A stretch of DNA of 14,283 nucleotides. Source: Actinomycetota bacterium (GTDB lineage: Bacteria > Actinomycetota > Acidimicrobiia > Acidimicrobiales > BP-101). The notes under the pieces are model-generated. The model was not told the DNA's origin and made no database searches. It saw only the letters and a list, made by a program, of their open reading frames with translations. The first letter of the stretch is position 1. Each line of letters begins with the position of its first letter. Position numbers and translations under genes: made by a program. Shown here piece by piece: positions 1 to 7,567 of the stretch. The stretch covers positions 1 to 14,283 of the forward strand of contig JAUTXA010000187.1 in the NCBI GenBank assembly GCA_030838265.1. Direction: 5' to 3'.

Positions 1-24
1 AGGACGAGCAGCGGCAGGAGCTGG

Positions 25-906
25 TCACCGAGGAACAACGAGAGATACCTCCTCGACCGGCACCGCGTCGCTCACGACCAGGGCGCCACCGGCCACGATC
101 AATCCGCCTCCGATGATGGTCGCCGGACCGGGGCGCTGCGAGAGCAGGAGCCACCCAAAGAACAGCACGCTGACGGGCTCGATGTAGCCGAGGATGCCGA
201 CGCTGGTGGCGGTCACTTCAGCCAGGCACGCCAGATAGAGGGCAGTGAGCAGAGCGGTGTGCCCGAGGCCGAGCAACACCAGCCAGGCCCACGCCGAGGC
301 CGGCAGCGCCCAGTGCGCCTGCACGGCGAGCGGGACGAGGAGCATGCCGGCGCCCGTCATCTCCATGAACGACGTCCGCATGCCGCCGTAGGCCTCGGCC
401 AGCGGCTTCGAGGCCACCACCAGAGCGACGAAGGTGACGGCCGCGAGTCCGGCCCAGGCCACGGCGGCCCCGTTGCCACCGTGGGGTCGGGCCACGAGCG
501 CGGTGCCGGCCAGGGCCAGAGCCAGGGCGGCGATGATCCGGGCGGTCAGCTTTTCGCCCAGCACCTTGGCGCCAACCAGGGCGATGCCGACAGGCGCCAG
601 GTAGACGATCAGGATCACGGTGCCAGCCGGCCCGTGCTTGTAGGCCGAGAACTCGGCCACCCAGTGGACAGCCAGGACGGCGGCGGCAAAGGCAACCAAG
701 CCCGGTCGGTACGAGGCCAGGCGGGGACGCTCGGCGTCGAGGCCGCGGCGGGCCCGCACAGCAATGACCAGGCCCAAGCCGGCCGCCGCCAGCCAGACCC
801 GGGCGAAGACCTGGGCCGGCGCGGCCAGCGGGATGTGGCTCAGCACGACGGGGATGGTCCCCCACCCCACGAAGATGGCGATCAGCAACAGGTAAGCCCG
901 GCGCAC
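25..906 (-). CDS. EamA/DMT-family membrane transporter
   Basis: This is a polytopic inner-membrane protein of the drug/metabolite transporter (EamA) superfamily, likely exporting or importing a small metabolite; the substrate cannot be read from sequence. About ten hydrophobic segments form two five-helix halves. The first begins at the N-terminus (LLLIAIFVGWGTIPVVL) and includes a segment running VILIVYLAPVGIALVG. The second half ends with GYIEPVSVLFFGWLLL and a final Gly-rich helix, typical of EamA repeats. I chose the GTG at 906 (VRRAYLLL), giving 293 residues, the usual family length. The open frame extends to a TTG at 1053, but the extra 49 residues are hydrophilic, low in complexity and unlike a transporter N-terminus. 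No clear Shine-Dalgarno supports either start. It lies downstream of the unknown membrane gene on the same strand, with a 214-bp gap holding two inverted repeats. The family is confident; start and substrate are not. Confidence 0.85.
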   Translation of the reverse strand: MRRAYLLLIAIFVGWGTIPVVLSHIPLAAPAQVFARVWLAAAGLGLVIAVRARRGLDAERPRLASYRPGLVAFAAAVLAVHWVAEFSAYKHGPAGTVILIVYLAPVGIALVGAKVLGEKLTARIIAALALALAGTALVARPHGGNGAAVAWAGLAAVTFVALVVASKPLAEAYGGMRTSFMEMTGAGMLLVPLAVQAHWALPASAWAWLVLLGLGHTALLTALYLACLAEVTATSVGILGYIEPVSVLFFGWLLLSQRPGPATIIGGGLIVAGGALVVSDAVPVEEVSLVVPR

Positions 907-984
907 CGACTGCGAGGGTAGGCGAGGGGCTGAACTTCCGGAATCGCGCTCAAGGTGCCCCTTGCCAGGGTCGAAACCTGAGGT

Positions 985-1013
985 GGCGGTGCGACCCCCC
1001 AGTTGGCACCGCC
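985..1013. repeat. perfect 8-bp inverted repeat upstream of transporter
   Basis: GGCGGTGC at 985-992 and GCACCGCC at 1006-1013 are exact reverse complements around a 13-base spacer. On the minus strand this would form an RNA hairpin in the leader of the transporter gene, or it could be a protein-binding dyad. There is no U-tract, so a simple intrinsic terminator is unlikely. In sequence this rich in G+C a chance origin cannot be excluded. Confidence 0.45.
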
Positions 1014-1062
1014 TTCGAACCGGACTGACGGTGGGGCCTGAGGGACCCTCCAACCTCGAAGC

Positions 1063-1087
1063 CCCGACGATCCCGCCGAGCGTCGGG
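1063..1087 (-). terminator. possible hairpin terminator after unknown membrane gene
   Basis: CCCGACG (1063-1069) pairs perfectly with CGTCGGG (1081-1087) around an 11-base loop, about 35 bp past the stop codon of the upstream minus-strand gene. No run of T follows on the minus strand. It is therefore a non-canonical terminator or an RNA-stabilising hairpin at best. Confidence 0.3.
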
Positions 1088-1120
1088 ACCCTTCACTTGG
1101 GCTCCACCGTCCCCGGCTCG

Positions 1121-1807
1121 TCATGGTGCTCCCGGCACCGTGAGATCGGCCGTCGTGGGCCGCGACCGGATGGCTGAGGTCACGGTCAGGTCCGCGCCCT
1201 CCGCCCGGTGGATCTCGCTGCGAACCGGCGCGTGGGTGACCCGGTCCCAACAGAACGTGGCGACCTGTCCATAAGGGGGGCTCACGTAGTGGGCGATGAC
1301 CAGGCGCAGCCGATAGCACCCGGGCGTCTCCTCTCGGACGGCGTAGAGGGGTGGCGCGCCGAGGACGTAGGTGCGCAGGACGGTCAGCTCGGCGTCGACC
1401 TCGCTCCCGTAGGGCTGGGCCCGCTGGCCCCGGGTGCAGTGCTGGGCCCCGCTCGCATCGGTCGAGCAGTCGAGGTGGTAGCCGCCGACCACGGCCTCGA
1501 CCGACCCGAACCCGGTGGCCACGCGGTCGGGGGGAGCCTGGGCTCGATGGGCGGTCGCCGTCACCGTGGTTCCCCGAGCGGTGTGGCGCTCGAAGCTGGC
1601 GTCGATGGCCCACGTGGCCAGTCGGCTGCGCCGCCACTGGCCGAGGAAGGCGCGGGCCGCGTCGGGGCTCTCGCCGCGCTGCAGCAGGATGGGAGGCTGG
1701 CGGGGCCCCCACCGGTCGAGGGCGCCGAGGGTGAGGGCGGCGGCCACCGCCGCCACGACCAGCGCCAGAAGCACGTTGCGGCCCACCCACGCGAGGCTAC
1801 GGGCCAT
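1121..1807 (-). CDS. membrane-anchored protein of unknown function
   Basis: I do not recognise the family with confidence. The 228-residue product starts MARSLAWVGRN and has one strong hydrophobic helix at about residues 12-32 (LLALVVAAVAAALTLGAL), followed by a soluble part of about 195 residues predicted to lie outside the membrane. That part has two Cys pairs (CSTDASGAQHC, and a GCYRL Cys with a later FCWD Cys) that could form disulfides. The C-terminal stretch (TFCWDRVTHAPVRSEIHRAEG) reads like a secreted beta-rich domain, loosely reminiscent of lipoprotein-sorting folds, but this is only an impression. The open frame continues upstream to 1930, but that part is antisense to the hydrolase gene and low in complexity, so ATG 1807 is preferred; a GTG at 1786 is the alternative. 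The ATG overlaps the divergent hydrolase ATG. Confidence 0.7.
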   Translation of the reverse strand: MARSLAWVGRNVLLALVVAAVAAALTLGALDRWGPRQPPILLQRGESPDAARAFLGQWRRSRLATWAIDASFERHTARGTTVTATAHRAQAPPDRVATGFGSVEAVVGGYHLDCSTDASGAQHCTRGQRAQPYGSEVDAELTVLRTYVLGAPPLYAVREETPGCYRLRLVIAHYVSPPYGQVATFCWDRVTHAPVRSEIHRAEGADLTVTSAIRSRPTTADLTVPGAP

Positions 1808-2996
1808 GGCCGCCGCCGCGCCTCGTCCCGTGCTCGGATACTGGCCCGACCCCGACGACGACCCGGGTGTGGTGGTCGGGCAGGAGCCGGTCGTCACCAT
1901 CGCCCCTGACGGGGCGGTCGGGCGCGGCATCTGGTGGACGCCCCCGTCGGGGACTCCGTGGCAAACGGCTGTGGTCTTGGGGCACCCTCGAGGCGACTTC
2001 TCCCATCACTACGCCGCGCCACTCCTGGCCGCGGCGGGCTTCGCCGTCCTCGGGTTCTCGACGCGCTACGTCAACAACGACGTCGACTGCCTCCACGAGA
2101 AGGCGGTCGTCGATGTCGAGGCAGCGGTGGGCGCCGCCCGCCAACGCGACGCCCAAAGGGTGGTGCTCCTCGGCAACAGCGGGGGCGGTTCGCTGATGGC
2201 CTTGGCGCAAGCGACAGCCGGGGGCGAGGGGCGCCGGCTCGGCGATGCCTTCGTGGCCCTGGCCGCCCATCCGGGCGAGGGCGTCTTCATGCTCCAGGTC
2301 ATCGATCCCTCGGTCACCGACGAGGCGGACCCCTTCTCGGTCGATCCCGAGCTCGACATGTACAACCCCGACAACGGGTGGCGCCCTTGGCCCCAGCCAT
2401 CGTCGTACGCCGCGGGCTGGCTCAAGCGATATCGGGAAGGACAGCGGGCCCGGGTAGCGCGCCTCGATGCCATCGCCGCCGCCGCCCTCGACGAGCGCGC
2501 CTCGTTCGGCGAGCAGGCTCGACAGGTCGAGAAGGGGTCGCGCCAGTGGAACGACCTCCGACGGCGGGCGGTGCACGCCCGCTACTTGACGATCTACCGG
2601 ACACTGGCCGATCCCGCCTACCTCGACCCGAGCATCGAGCCCGACGACCGCCCTTTGGGGTCGGTCTTCGCCTTCCCTGACCCCCTCGATGCCAACTACG
2701 GCTATGGCGGACTGGCCCGGGTGATGACGGCTCGCGGCTGGCTGTCGACCTGGTCGGGCTTGTCGTCGCACGCCGCCCTGGCCGAGACGTTGCCCGCGGT
2801 CGACCTCCCCACCCTCGTCATCCACCCAACCGGAGACACCGAGATCCGCAGGGGCCAGGCCCGTGCCATCTTCGACAGCTCGGGGTCCAACGACAAGACC
2901 TACGTCGAGATCACGGGCGCCACCCACTACCTCCACAACCGGCGTCGGGAGGCTTTGGACGTCGTCATCGGCTGGCTCCGGGACCGAGGGCTGTGA
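1806..2996 (+). CDS. alpha/beta hydrolase
   Basis: This is a probable serine hydrolase (esterase, peptidase or C-C hydrolase type; substrate unknown) of 396 residues, with no signal peptide and so likely cytoplasmic. The nucleophile elbow is GNSGGG at 123-128 with Ser125. An early LGHPRGDF (58-65) is typical of the oxyanion-hole turn. The probable acid is Asp344 in HPTGDTEIR and the catalytic His is His374 in GATHYLHN. The roughly 220 residues between nucleophile and acid are longer than in a minimal fold and contain a charged helical stretch (about 205-265), probably a cap domain. ATG 1806 gives a sensible N-terminus; GTG 1830 is a possible alternative. Upstream extension to 1515 runs antisense through the neighbouring gene and is rejected. 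The gene ends 48 bp before the regulator gene on the same strand, so the two may be cotranscribed. Confidence 0.85.
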   Translation: MAAAAPRPVLGYWPDPDDDPGVVVGQEPVVTIAPDGAVGRGIWWTPPSGTPWQTAVVLGHPRGDFSHHYAAPLLAAAGFAVLGFSTRYVNNDVDCLHEKAVVDVEAAVGAARQRDAQRVVLLGNSGGGSLMALAQATAGGEGRRLGDAFVALAAHPGEGVFMLQVIDPSVTDEADPFSVDPELDMYNPDNGWRPWPQPSSYAAGWLKRYREGQRARVARLDAIAAAALDERASFGEQARQVEKGSRQWNDLRRRAVHARYLTIYRTLADPAYLDPSIEPDDRPLGSVFAFPDPLDANYGYGGLARVMTARGWLSTWSGLSSHAALAETLPAVDLPTLVIHPTGDTEIRRGQARAIFDSSGSNDKTYVEITGATHYLHNRRREALDVVIGWLRDRGL

Positions 2997-3019
2997 CCGG
3001 CCCCGCACCTCTCTAGACT
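2993..3019 (+). promoter_or_regulatory. weak candidate promoter for the cyclase/STAND regulator
   Basis: TAGACT at 3014-3019 fits the actinobacterial TANNNT -10 pattern. GTGACC at 2993-2998 matches TTGACA at four of six positions, but the spacing is only 15 bp and it overlaps the hydrolase stop codon. A GGGGG run about 5 bases before ATG 3045 is a poor ribosome binding site. Readthrough from the hydrolase gene is equally plausible. Confidence 0.25.
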
Positions 3020-3044
3020 GACGGCGCAGTCACCTGGGGGCGAT

Positions 3045-6020
3045 ATGGCGCGGACGGGCACGTTCACCTTTTGCTTCACCGACATCGAGCGGTCGACTGC
3101 GCTCCTCGGCGTCCTGGGACCCGAGCGCTACGACCAGACCCTCGAAGGGCTGCGCCGCCTGTCTCGCGATGCCTTCCAGAGACACGACGGCAGGGAGGTC
3201 ACGGTCGAGGGCGACGGGATGCTCGTCGTCTTCGACCACGCCCCGAACGCCCTGGCCGCGTGCCTCGACCTCCAGCTGGCCCTGGCCGAGGCCGACCTGG
3301 CGTTCGGGCTCGACCTTCGGGTCCGCATCGGCCTCCACACCGGCGAGGCCCTCGAGACCGATGCCGGCGACTACGTGGGCATCCCCCTGCACCAGGCCTC
3401 GAGGGTGATGGCCGCGGCCAACGGCGGCCAGACCTTCCTCTCCGACACCACCTGGGACGCGGCACGGTCGTCCCCGCTACCCGAGTTCGGCGGGATCGAC
3501 GACCTTGGTCCGTTCCATCTTCGTGACGTCCCGGAGCCCATCCACATCTGGGAGCTCACCCACGCCGGGCTGACACCGGTCGCGAAGCCCCCAAGGGCGG
3601 CGCCGGCCGTGGTGCACAACCTCACTGTCCCGCGCACGTCGTTCGTGGGACGCGCCGACGACCTCGAGCAGCTCGTGAAGCTGGTCGGGCGCGAGTCGAT
3701 GGTCACGATCACCGGTGCCGGTGGCATCGGCAAGACGCGAGTTGCCCTCGAAGTCGCGGCGCGCGCCACGGCGATGTTCCCCGACGGCGTCTGGCTCGTC
3801 GAGCTGGCACCCCTGCAGTCCGGGACACTGGCCGCGGCGGCCGTCGCCCAGGCGGTCGGCGGGGCGCCCACCGGCAAGCAGTCCGTGACCGAGGCGCTCA
3901 CCGAGCACTTGGCCTCGCGTCGGCTCCTCCTCATTCTCGACAACTGCGAGCACATCATCGATGCGGTCGCCGACCTGGCCAGCCAGATCGCGGCCAACGC
4001 GCCCGAGGTCGTCGTGCTCGCCACCAGCCGGCAGCCCCTCGGCCTGCGGGGCGAGCAGGTGTGGCGCCTGCCCCCGCTCGAGGTCGACGTGGCCGGGGGA
4101 TTCGCAGGCGATGCCGAAGCGGTCCAGCTGTTCGTGCAACGGGCCGCCTCGGGCGACCAGCGGTTCCGACCCGATGCCGCCGCCCTCGCCCGGATCGCCG
4201 CCATCTGCCGGCTGTTGGACGGGATCCCGTTGGCCATCGAGCTGGCCGCGGGCCAGGTCGGCGAGCGCAGCCTCGACGTCGTGGCCAACGAGCTCGAGCA
4301 GTCGGTCGCCAACCTGGCGGGCGGGTTCCGGACTGATCCGCCCCGGCAGCGGGCCGTCCGGGCCGCCATCGACTGGACCCTGCAGGGGTTGAGCCCGGAT
4401 GACCTCATCGCCTTCCGCCGCCTCCCGGTGTTCGCCGGCGGCATTCCGCAGGAAGCTATCGGAAAGGTCGTCGGGCTCCACCCGCTCGACGAGGCCCGGG
4501 CCGGGCGAGCCTTCGACCGCTTGGCCCGACACTCGCTCGTCGAGGTCGCAGCCGAAGAACCGATGCGCTACCGCATGCTCGAGCCCGTGCGGCAGTACGC
4601 CGCCGAGCTGCTCGAGGAGTCTGGCGAACGAGACGCGGTGGCCGAGGCCCACCTCGACTGGTACCTGGTCTTCTTCGGAGACCGGGTGGGCGACCTCAGC
4701 CGCATGTTCGCCTCGCCGACCCAGATCGGGACCGCGCCGGAGGAGATGCCGCCGGACGTGATAGCCGAGGTCGACAACCTGCGAGCCGCCCTCGAGACGG
4801 CCCGCGCCAGCGCGGACGATCGCTTTCTTCACCTGACCATCGGGTTGGCCGCCGTGCTCCCATCGTGCGGCCACATGCAGGAGGCTCGGAAGAACCTGAA
4901 GGACGCGTTGGCTCGACCCGAGGGATACCCGGGCCATCGCTTCATCGCCATCAGCAACGCGGCCTCGCTGGCTGCCGTCCAAGGCGACCTGGCCGAAGCA
5001 GGCCGCCTGGTCGATCAGCTCTACGCCATGAAGGAGGCCACGGAGCGGCCCATCTTCCGCGCCCTCATCAACGTCCAAGCGGCGGCCCTGGCCATGGCCC
5101 GCGGTCGACCCTTGAAGGCCGAGGCCCAGCTGCGGACCGCCCTCGAGATCTTCGACGAGCTCGGTGACGTGCGCGGCAGCGTCAACGCCCGCGCCAACCT
5201 GGCCACGGCGCTGATTCGTCAGCTTCGGATCCCGGAGGCTCGCGCCGAGCTCGAGTCGGTGCTCGCCGCCGCCAAGGGGCTGCGCGAGCACCGAGTGGCC
5301 GTCACCGCCGCTTGCAACTTGGCCTCACTTGCCGGGATGACCGGCGACCACGAGGCGGCCCGGGCCGCTTTTTCTGCCGCCATCGACGAGCTGGCGGGGA
5401 TCGACGACCCCGACCTGCTCTCCCAGATCACGGTCAATCACGCCGTCGCCCTCCACCAGCTCGGTGGTCGGGAGGAAGAGGCCGCAGACCAGTTCCGGCG
5501 CGGTGCGATCATCGCTCGCCGCAGCGCCAACTCGAGCCTGCTCGTTACCGCCGCCGAGGGGTTGGCCGAGATCGCCTGGCGGGAGGGCGACCTGGCGGCG
5601 GCGACGGAGAGCTACGAGCGAGTGATGGTGACATCCGACGCCAGCGGCCAGCCTGCGGCCCGCAGCCGATCGCGAGGTGCGCTGGCGGCCCTCGCCGCTG
5701 AAACGGGTGACGACGCGGGCGCCACCCACTTGCTCGTCGACGCCCTCGGCCTCTTGCCGGAGGGTGATCCGCGCACCGTCGCCTGGCTCCTCCGCTTTGG
5801 TTCCCGCGTGTGGGCGGGGCGTGACCCCGAGCGGGCCGCCCGGCTCCTGGGAGCCTGTGACGCGGCGGCTGCTCGCAGCCTGATCTCCGACTGGAGCGAC
5901 CAACAACGCCAGCAGCTCGAGCTCGAGGTCCGGGCCAAGCTCGGCGACCTCACGAGCGACTTGATCGAGGCGGGCCGGACGCTTTCGGAGGACGAGGCCC
6001 TGGCGCTCGCCCGGCCGTGA
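3045..6020 (+). CDS. class III cyclase-STAND ATPase-TPR regulator
   Basis: This large multidomain signalling protein (991 residues) resembles actinobacterial cyclase/AAA regulators such as M. tuberculosis Rv1358 and Rv2488c, but lacks their C-terminal LuxR HTH. Residues 5 to about 175 form a class III nucleotide cyclase domain: FTDIERST with metal Asp13, EGDG with Asp57, then GDY with Asp109 and Arg120. The lysine expected four residues before Asp57 is Thr53, and the transition-state Asn expected seven after Asp109 is His116, so activity is doubtful. Residues about 200-530 are an NB-ARC-type STAND ATPase: Walker A GAGGIGKT (224-231), Walker B LLLILD (294-299), TSRQPLG (327-333), GIPLAIELAA (393-402), then a winged-helix-like part. 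Residues about 540-960 are Ala/Leu-rich helical repeats, probably TPR. No membrane segment is evident. It likely senses a ligand or partner through the repeats. Its stop codon abuts the dnaB stop codon. Confidence 0.9.
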   Translation: MARTGTFTFCFTDIERSTALLGVLGPERYDQTLEGLRRLSRDAFQRHDGREVTVEGDGMLVVFDHAPNALAACLDLQLALAEADLAFGLDLRVRIGLHTGEALETDAGDYVGIPLHQASRVMAAANGGQTFLSDTTWDAARSSPLPEFGGIDDLGPFHLRDVPEPIHIWELTHAGLTPVAKPPRAAPAVVHNLTVPRTSFVGRADDLEQLVKLVGRESMVTITGAGGIGKTRVALEVAARATAMFPDGVWLVELAPLQSGTLAAAAVAQAVGGAPTGKQSVTEALTEHLASRRLLLILDNCEHIIDAVADLASQIAANAPEVVVLATSRQPLGLRGEQVWRLPPLEVDVAGGFAGDAEAVQLFVQRAASGDQRFRPDAAALARIAAICRLLDGIPLAIELAAGQVGERSLDVVANELEQSVANLAGGFRTDPPRQRAVRAAIDWTLQGLSPDDLIAFRRLPVFAGGIPQEAIGKVVGLHPLDEARAGRAFDRLARHSLVEVAAEEPMRYRMLEPVRQYAAELLEESGERDAVAEAHLDWYLVFFGDRVGDLSRMFASPTQIGTAPEEMPPDVIAEVDNLRAALETARASADDRFLHLTIGLAAVLPSCGHMQEARKNLKDALARPEGYPGHRFIAISNAASLAAVQGDLAEAGRLVDQLYAMKEATERPIFRALINVQAAALAMARGRPLKAEAQLRTALEIFDELGDVRGSVNARANLATALIRQLRIPEARAELESVLAAAKGLREHRVAVTAACNLASLAGMTGDHEAARAAFSAAIDELAGIDDPDLLSQITVNHAVALHQLGGREEEAADQFRRGAIIARRSANSSLLVTAAEGLAEIAWREGDLAAATESYERVMVTSDASGQPAARSRSRGALAALAAETGDDAGATHLLVDALGLLPEGDPRTVAWLLRFGSRVWAGRDPERAARLLGACDAAAARSLISDWSDQQRQQLELEVRAKLGDLTSDLIEAGRTLSEDEALALARP

Positions 6021-7385
6021 TCAGACGCCGCGGGCCATGTTGGCGAACCGGGTGTAGTGGTCGAGAAAGGCAAGGCTCTCGACGCCCGTGGGCCCGTTGC
6101 GGTGCTTGGCCACGATGACCTCCGCCGTGCCTCGATCAGGTGACTCGGCGTTGTAGATCTCGTCGCGGTAGAGGAACATCACCACGTCAGCGTCCTGCTC
6201 GAGGCCACCTGACTCTCGCAAGTCAGCCAGCATCGGCCGCTTGTCGGCTCGGGTCTCGAGGCCGCGGTTGAGCTGACTGAGGGCGACGACCGGGACCTCG
6301 AGCTCGCGAGCCAGGATCTTGAGACCCCGGCTCATCTCCGACACTTCGACCTGGCGGTTCTCGGCGTTGCCCCGGCCCGTCATCAGCTGGATGTAGTCGA
6401 TGACGATGAGCCCGAGGCCTTCCCGGCTCTTCATGCGACGGGCCCGGCCCCTGATGTCCATCACCGTGACGTTGGGGTTGTCGTCGATGTAGATGGGGGC
6501 CTCGCCAAGGCGGCCGATGGCGTGGCTGATCTTCTTCCAGTCGCTGTCCTGGAGGTTGCCGTTGCGCAGGCGGCTGGCGTCGACCCGGGCTTCGGACGAC
6601 AAGAGCCGCTGCGTGAGCTCGTAGTGGCTCATCTCGAGTGAGAAGAGCAGGACGGGCGTATTGGCTTCCATGGCGGCGTGGGCCGCGATGTTGAGGGCGA
6701 AGCTCGTCTTGCCCATGGCGGGACGGGCGCCGACGATGATCAGGTTGGACTTCTGGAGGCCCGACAGCCGCTCGTCGAGGTCGGTGAAGCCGGTCGGGAC
6801 CCCGGTGATGGCCTCCTTGCGCTCGTAGAGCTCTGCCAAGCGATCGAGGCTGGGGCCGAGGAGGTCGCGCAGCGGCGACATGGTGTCCTGGGCCCGGCGC
6901 TGGGCTACCTCGAACATCAACGACTCGGCCCGGTCGACGGCAGCCGCCACGTCGTCGGGGACCTGGTAGCCCATCTCGACGATCTCGCCTGCCACACCGA
7001 TCAGCCGGCGCAGGAGGGCGTGCTCCTCGACGATGCGGGCGTAGCGGCCGGCGTTGCCCGTCGCCGGAGTGTTGGCCTGCAGCGACACCAGGACGGCCGG
7101 GCCGCCGATGGCGTCGAGCAGCCCGGCCCGGGCCAACTCGTCGGCCACCGTGACCGGGTCGGCCGGCTCGCCCTGGCCGTAAAGCGACGTGATGGCCTCG
7201 AAGACGTGGCCGTGGGCCGGCTTGTAGAAGTTCTCGGCGCTGCACACCTCGGTGGCGGCCGCGATGGCGTCCTTCGACAACAGCATGGCGCCCAGCAACG
7301 ACTCCTCGGCCTGGAGGTTGTGGGGCGGGACCCGGCCGCCGGTGGGCGGTCGGCGGCGACGGGCGTCTTCGATGGACTGGACCAC
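6021..7385 (-). CDS. dnaB: replicative DNA helicase DnaB
   Basis: This is the hexameric 5'-3' helicase that unwinds DNA at the replication fork and recruits primase. The 454-residue length is normal. The N-terminal domain (about 20-125, from PPHNLQAEESLLGAML) and RecA-like ATPase domain are both present. Walker A is GARPAMGKT (219-227), the catalytic Glu lies in SLEMS (249-253), Walker B is LIVIDYIQLM (326-335), and SQLNRGLE plus DLRESGGLEQDADVV follow at 370-402. The KHRNGPTG loop near 427-434 carries the likely arginine finger. The gene is uninterrupted, whereas M. tuberculosis dnaB carries an intein. Translation starts at GTG 7385 (VVQSIED), preceded by a TAGGTAG stretch. It lies 182 bp downstream of rplI on the same strand; a LexA-like dyad sits in that gap. 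It converges on the cyclase/STAND gene with no spacer between stop codons. Confidence 0.97.
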   Translation of the reverse strand: MVQSIEDARRRRPPTGGRVPPHNLQAEESLLGAMLLSKDAIAAATEVCSAENFYKPAHGHVFEAITSLYGQGEPADPVTVADELARAGLLDAIGGPAVLVSLQANTPATGNAGRYARIVEEHALLRRLIGVAGEIVEMGYQVPDDVAAAVDRAESLMFEVAQRRAQDTMSPLRDLLGPSLDRLAELYERKEAITGVPTGFTDLDERLSGLQKSNLIIVGARPAMGKTSFALNIAAHAAMEANTPVLLFSLEMSHYELTQRLLSSEARVDASRLRNGNLQDSDWKKISHAIGRLGEAPIYIDDNPNVTVMDIRGRARRMKSREGLGLIVIDYIQLMTGRGNAENRQVEVSEMSRGLKILARELEVPVVALSQLNRGLETRADKRPMLADLRESGGLEQDADVVMFLYRDEIYNAESPDRGTAEVIVAKHRNGPTGVESLAFLDHYTRFANMARGV

Positions 7386-7486
7386 GGCCTGACTACCTAA
7401 CCGCCCAGCCCTGTGGACTCGCTAGGGGTGGAACCTGGGGATCTCGTGTGAACGAGCGGTGGATTGTCGGTGGCCAGGCGGTGAAC

Positions 7487-7498
7487 GAACATCAGTTC
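7487..7498. promoter_or_regulatory. LexA-like (SOS box) dyad upstream of dnaB
   Basis: GAAC-ATCA-GTTC is a perfect GAAC-N4-GTTC dyad. Flanking bases make it CGAACATCAGTTCC, agreeing at 10 of 12 defined positions with the mycobacterial LexA pattern TCGAAC-N4-GTTCGA. It lies about 100 bp upstream of the dnaB start and directly downstream of a weak minus-strand -10-like TATGGT (7501-7506), where a repressor would act. A LexA function is inference; no lexA gene is in the window. Confidence 0.4.
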
Positions 7499-7500
7499 CA

Positions 7501-7527
7501 ACCATACCGACGACCTGTGACGGTCAG
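7501..7527 (-). promoter_or_regulatory. weak candidate dnaB promoter
   Basis: On the minus strand CTGACC (7527-7522) is followed after 15 bp by TATGGT (7506-7501), each matching four of six consensus bases. The start of transcription would fall within or next to the LexA-like dyad. Spacing is short, so this is a weak call. Confidence 0.25.
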
Positions 7528-7534
7528 CCGGAGG

Positions 7535-7548
7535 GGACCCGCAGGCCC
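7535..7548 (-). terminator. possible hairpin downstream of rplI
   Basis: On the minus strand GGGCC-TGCG-GGTCC can form a 5-bp stem (with one G-U pair) closed by a 4-base loop, about 20 bases after the rplI stop codon, and may extend with a bulge. No T-run follows, so it would be at most an attenuator or RNA 3'-end stabiliser between rplI and dnaB. Confidence 0.25.
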
Positions 7549-7567
7549 GCCCCCGACGATCGTGAAA

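Larger units (their letters stand above)
907..1120. other. intergenic region with two inverted repeats
   Basis: This gap lies between the unknown membrane gene and the transporter gene. It contains no convincing ORF. It holds a 7-bp-stem hairpin just after the upstream stop codon and a perfect 8-bp inverted repeat about 80-110 bp before the proposed transporter start; both are listed separately. I compared the minus-strand sequence by eye with riboswitch signatures I know (TPP, SAM, cobalamin, ykkC/guanidine, ZTP, T-box) and found no match. Confidence 0.6.

Noticed and set aside
961..1060. T-arm-like GGTTTCGACCC and possible riboswitch in the transporter leader
   Set aside because: No complete tRNA cloverleaf or CCA-proximal stem could be formed, and no known riboswitch signature was found by eye.
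882..1790. Minus-strand frame of 302 codons overlapping the unknown membrane gene and the transporter start
   Set aside because: Arg/Pro/Gly-rich translation with no hydrophobic helix; it is a frame shadow.
1797..3008. Open minus-strand frame of 403 codons opposite the hydrolase
   Set aside because: There is no recognisable fold, and it overlaps the whole hydrolase gene with its clear Ser-Asp-His triad.
3477..5291. Open minus-strand frame of 604 codons opposite the cyclase/STAND gene
   Set aside because: The translation lacks domain signatures, while the plus-strand frame has cyclase and ATPase motifs in order. Typical of third-position GC bias.
7448..7488. Direct repeat GTGAACGA at 7448-7455 and 7481-7488
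   Set aside because: Only 8 bp and two copies, with no symmetrical spacing or partner. The second copy partly overlaps the LexA-like dyad, which explains the signal better.
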